Source of the DNA: an uncultured cyanobacterium
GTDB lineage: Bacteria > Cyanobacteriota > Cyanobacteriia > PCC-6307 > Cyanobiaceae
Direction of reading: 5' to 3'
Assembly: GCA_903831165.1 (NCBI GenBank)
Contig: CAIKWV010000031.1
Span: 1 to 8,819 of the forward strand
Length of the DNA stretch: 8,819 bases
The translations under genes were made by a program, and so were the position numbers. Positions 6,532 to 8,819 of the stretch are shown in pieces. Under the pieces are notes generated by a model, which saw nothing but the letters and a program-made list of their open reading frames with translations, ran no database searches and was not told the origin of the DNA. The first letter of the stretch is position 1, and every line of letters starts with the position of its first letter.

Positions 6532-8307
6532 ATGGAAAACCTGGACCCCCCACAAATCTGTAACGTATCTGCATCGAACCAAGATGCCGAAGCAGCAGCT
6601 GCTGCAAGCGAGACCAATTGGCCAGTAGAACATCCTTGGTGGGCTGCATGCCTCAAGCTGGATGCTGACCAACCCGAGCCTGCATGGGAACGCCTGCAAA
6701 CCTGGGAACGGCAGGGTATTCCGATTGACTGTGTTGATCAGATTCTGACTACGGATAAAACCGGTATCAACCCTGTAGTGGATGACCCAACAAGGGTCCC
6801 TACGGAGGCTTTGAACATTCAGCTCCGATGTTTCGGAACAAACTTACTGGACTGGCAGGCTCACGCTTGGCTTCAACGCTGCAAGCTGCCAACTGGCTTC
6901 AGGCTACAGACAGCGGATGATGCGATTACTGTTGGGATCAATTTTGATCCAACGGAGAAATGGCTGAATCAGCCGAGACAACTACTAGAAGCAGCCGATT
7001 TTAACTCCTTCTGGGATCCTGATCCAAGCAGAGTGGCTTTATGGCGTGCACTAGGAATCCCTGCAGTAACTCTAAAAAACACTAACCCAAGCAACGGCTG
7101 GCTCGACCAACACGAAGCTGCACGCAGAGCAACGAACACATTAGGACTGCCAGACCCCCGAAGCCTGAGCGGTCCTGATGCTGTTCTCGTGCTGGGAAGT
7201 TCAGAGCCTGGCAGCGTCGACGGACTGCAGCCGCCACTCTATGGCTGGCCAGGATTTGACCAGATACAGATTAGCGACTCAGAAAGCGCAAGGCTGCTGG
7301 CCTACTGGCTGGAGCACTGCAGCCGACTTGGCGTTCAGATTGTCAGACTCAGACCAACAGATGAAGAACTGGATAGGGCAGGCTTTGAGAGCCTGACCAT
7401 TGGAAACGCACCTCGACAACTGCCAACACAATATTTTCATGGAACGCTGCATTGCTCAGTCCTCCAGAACGAGCTCGCCTGGCGCAGGGATGGCAAGCCA
7501 GCACCCGCCACAATTCAGACCCCAAAACCCAAAAGCAGCACAATCTGGGAATCCAGAAACACAGGCACCTCAAAGGCATGCATCTGTATCAGTCTCTACA
7601 ACTACCACGAAAAGATAATCAACGCACTCGAGAGTGCAAAGGCCCAGTCTCAAGAGGCGATCGAACTAATCATTGTCGATGACGCCTCAACCGACCAAAG
7701 CCTGGAGATGACTCTGAAATGGCTACAAGGAAACTACCGCAGATTTACGCGCACCCTTCTGTTGCAGCACAATCAAAATTCCGGCCTGGCTGCGACAAGA
7801 AATACTGGTTTTCAAGCCAGCAATAGTGACTGGATCTTTGTGCTGGATGCCGACAATCGCCTCCACGTTCAAGCTGTAGAACAATGCCTACAAGTAGCGG
7901 CCTATACAAATCAAGAAGTGGCCATGGTTCATCCACTGATTGAACGCATTGACGAGGGCGGGAATCAAGGAGGCAAGACAGAGTTAATCAGCGGGCAAAC
8001 TTGGCAACAGTCACAATTTTTGCACTCCAACTACATTGATGCCATGGCACTTGTTCGCAAGGAATCCTGGAAAGTCGTTGGCGGTTACAGCCACATTGAG
8101 GACGGATGGGAAGATTATGACTTTTGGTGCAAGCTCATTGATTATGGATTGCAAGGTGTTCTCTGTCCCCAAGTGCTGGCCTACTATGTCTGTCACGATC
8201 AATCGATGATTGCAAATCGCACAGATCGGAATGTTCGTCGCATCAGTCGCACCCTCCAAGCCAGGCATCCATGGCTACAGCTGCCAATGGCCAAAGATGA
8301 CATTTGA
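6532..8307 (+). CDS. Family 2 glycosyltransferase with an unrecognised N-terminal half
   Basis: 591 residues. The C-terminal part (about 348-575) is a GT2 domain of the GT-A fold: CISLYNYHEKI at the first strand, IIVDDASTD (380-388) for nucleotide binding, SGLAATRNTGF (417-427), the metal-binding DAD (439-441), GWEDYDFW (525-532) with the acidic catalytic motif, and H555 in YYVCHDQSM as a likely metal ligand. Such enzymes transfer a sugar from a nucleotide donor, here probably during surface-polysaccharide synthesis in the cytoplasm. Residues 1-345 are not a family I recognise. They include an alanine run (20-25), a Trp-rich segment (WWAAC, WERLQTWERQ), and an Asp/Pro-rich piece (WDPDPSRVALWRALGIP, 161-177). 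A Pro/Lys/Ser linker (about 322-340) joins the two halves. No transmembrane segment is visible. The ATG at 6532 is the first good start, without a clear Shine-Dalgarno. Donor and acceptor sugars are unknown. Confidence 0.92.
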   Translation: MENLDPPQICNVSASNQDAEAAAAASETNWPVEHPWWAACLKLDADQPEPAWERLQTWERQGIPIDCVDQILTTDKTGINPVVDDPTRVPTEALNIQLRCFGTNLLDWQAHAWLQRCKLPTGFRLQTADDAITVGINFDPTEKWLNQPRQLLEAADFNSFWDPDPSRVALWRALGIPAVTLKNTNPSNGWLDQHEAARRATNTLGLPDPRSLSGPDAVLVLGSSEPGSVDGLQPPLYGWPGFDQIQISDSESARLLAYWLEHCSRLGVQIVRLRPTDEELDRAGFESLTIGNAPRQLPTQYFHGTLHCSVLQNELAWRRDGKPAPATIQTPKPKSSTIWESRNTGTSKACICISLYNYHEKIINALESAKAQSQEAIELIIVDDASTDQSLEMTLKWLQGNYRRFTRTLLLQHNQNSGLAATRNTGFQASNSDWIFVLDADNRLHVQAVEQCLQVAAYTNQEVAMVHPLIERIDEGGNQGGKTELISGQTWQQSQFLHSNYIDAMALVRKESWKVVGGYSHIEDGWEDYDFWCKLIDYGLQGVLCPQVLAYYVCHDQSMIANRTDRNVRRISRTLQARHPWLQLPMAKDDI

Positions 8308-8357
8308 ACCCCATGGCTCTGTGCATCATCCAGCAAGCCTGCACCAACCAAGAGCCT

Positions 8358-8381
8358 GGATGAGCAAATAAAAGCTCATCC
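8358..8381 (+). terminator. Perfect 8-bp hairpin after the glycosyltransferase gene
   Basis: GGATGAGC (8358-8365) and GCTCATCC (8374-8381) form a perfect stem around the A-rich loop AAATAAAA, 50 bases past the stop at 8307. No run of T follows, so it is not a standard intrinsic terminator. It may slow RNA decay or help end the transcript before the next gene. Confidence 0.35.
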
Positions 8382-8504
8382 CAAACACATCGACGAAGGG
8401 GGACTATTCAGCTGCTAAGATCAGAATGCAGTCTTGAGGCTGGAATCCGTGAGCAAGCCTGACGCATACCACAATGGCCAGAATACCCAGACAAGAGCAG
8501 ATTA

Positions 8505-8819
8505 ATGTCCCTAGCAGTAAGCCTGCACAACTTCAATGAATCACCAGTCAGCATGATTAACGATACTTCTCAGGAAACAGTTGGAACAGCAAAAAGTGCC
8601 ATTAGAGCTTTGCCAGTCTTCTCTGATGAGCAACACAAAAGCCGAACATTGGTCGGCAGCCAAGATTGGCTTCAACTTGTCACAGACTCAAACTATGAAC
8701 AAGCAATGCTGCTCTATCAGCATCAATATGCCGATCTGTTGGGAGAGCAAGCAAACTCAAAACAACTGCTGGGCATGTTGGGGCACTTACTCAAATATCA
8801 AAAATATCAAGAGGCATCA
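8505..8819 (+). CDS. N-terminal part of a TPR-like protein, runs off the right edge
   Basis: I translated this frame by hand: 105 residues are open from ATG at 8505 to the last base of the window. The frame's upstream stop is TGA at 8460-8462 and there is no earlier ATG, GTG or TTG in frame, so 8505 is the first usable start; ATG at 8553 is an alternative. The first 45 residues are polar and Ser/Thr/Asn-rich. From about 53 two helical-hairpin-like repeats appear, the second being LLGMLGHLLKYQKYQEA (88-104), with the Leu-Gly ... Tyr-x-x-Ala spacing of tetratricopeptide repeats. In glycan clusters such repeats often precede a sulfotransferase or glycosyltransferase domain, but none is visible here. 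It lies 197 bases after the glycosyltransferase on the same strand and could share its transcript unless the hairpin at 8358 stops it. Being a gene is likely; TPR is tentative. Confidence 0.65.
   Translation, partial: MSLAVSLHNFNESPVSMINDTSQETVGTAKSAIRALPVFSDEQHKSRTLVGSQDWLQLVTDSNYEQAMLLYQHQYADLLGEQANSKQLLGMLGHLLKYQKYQEAS

Noticed and set aside
6592..6605. Perfect 14-base palindrome GCAGCAGCTGCTGC
   Set aside because: It falls in the alanine codon run of the glycosyltransferase and is explained by repeated GCA/GCT codons.

Overview
The window looks like a surface-polysaccharide (glycan) locus from a bacterium with a gene-sparse accessory region, most likely a marine picocyanobacterium of the Synechococcus / low-light Prochlorococcus type. 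That assignment is inference. It rests on the mix of GC-rich and AT-richer DNA, long gene-poor gaps between glycan genes, the style of the small lipoprotein and glycosyltransferase, and no GCGATCGC (HIP1) palindromes seen by eye. No 16S, tRNA or photosynthesis gene is present to confirm it.

Region 1 (1-2786, minus strand, GC-rich) is a two-gene operon. A thiamine-diphosphate enzyme of the acetolactate-synthase superfamily (954-2786) is followed by a NeuB/SpsE-type sialic-acid synthase (1-957, cut by the window edge). The stop of the first and the start of the second share an ATGA, and a strong Shine-Dalgarno lies just before it, so they are probably translationally coupled. NeuB enzymes condense phosphoenolpyruvate with an amino-hexose to make a nine-carbon acidic sugar. 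The carboligase relative next to it suggests a modified or branched sugar precursor, but its substrate cannot be read from sequence.

Region 2 (about 2787-4876) begins with a compositional break. Immediately upstream of the carboligase is a short open tail (2793-2900, minus) that could be the 3' end of a lost operon gene. Beyond it lies about 2 kb with no confident gene and a striking excess of A over T on the plus strand. One small secreted-protein ORF (2858-3166, minus) and one tiny membrane ORF (4096-4173, minus) are the only candidates there.

Region 3 (4877-8819, plus strand) holds a small lipoprotein (4877-5308), a further gap of 1.2 kb with a cluster of three hairpins (6033-6105), a 591-residue family 2 glycosyltransferase with a large unrecognised N-terminal half (6532-8307), a hairpin that may end its transcript (8358-8381), and the start of a TPR-like protein that runs off the right edge (8505-8819).

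No CRISPR array, transposase, toxin-antitoxin pair, reverse transcriptase or recognisable defence system was found. The best leads are the coupled carboligase-NeuB pair, the strand-skewed gene-poor tract, and the unknown domain of the glycosyltransferase.
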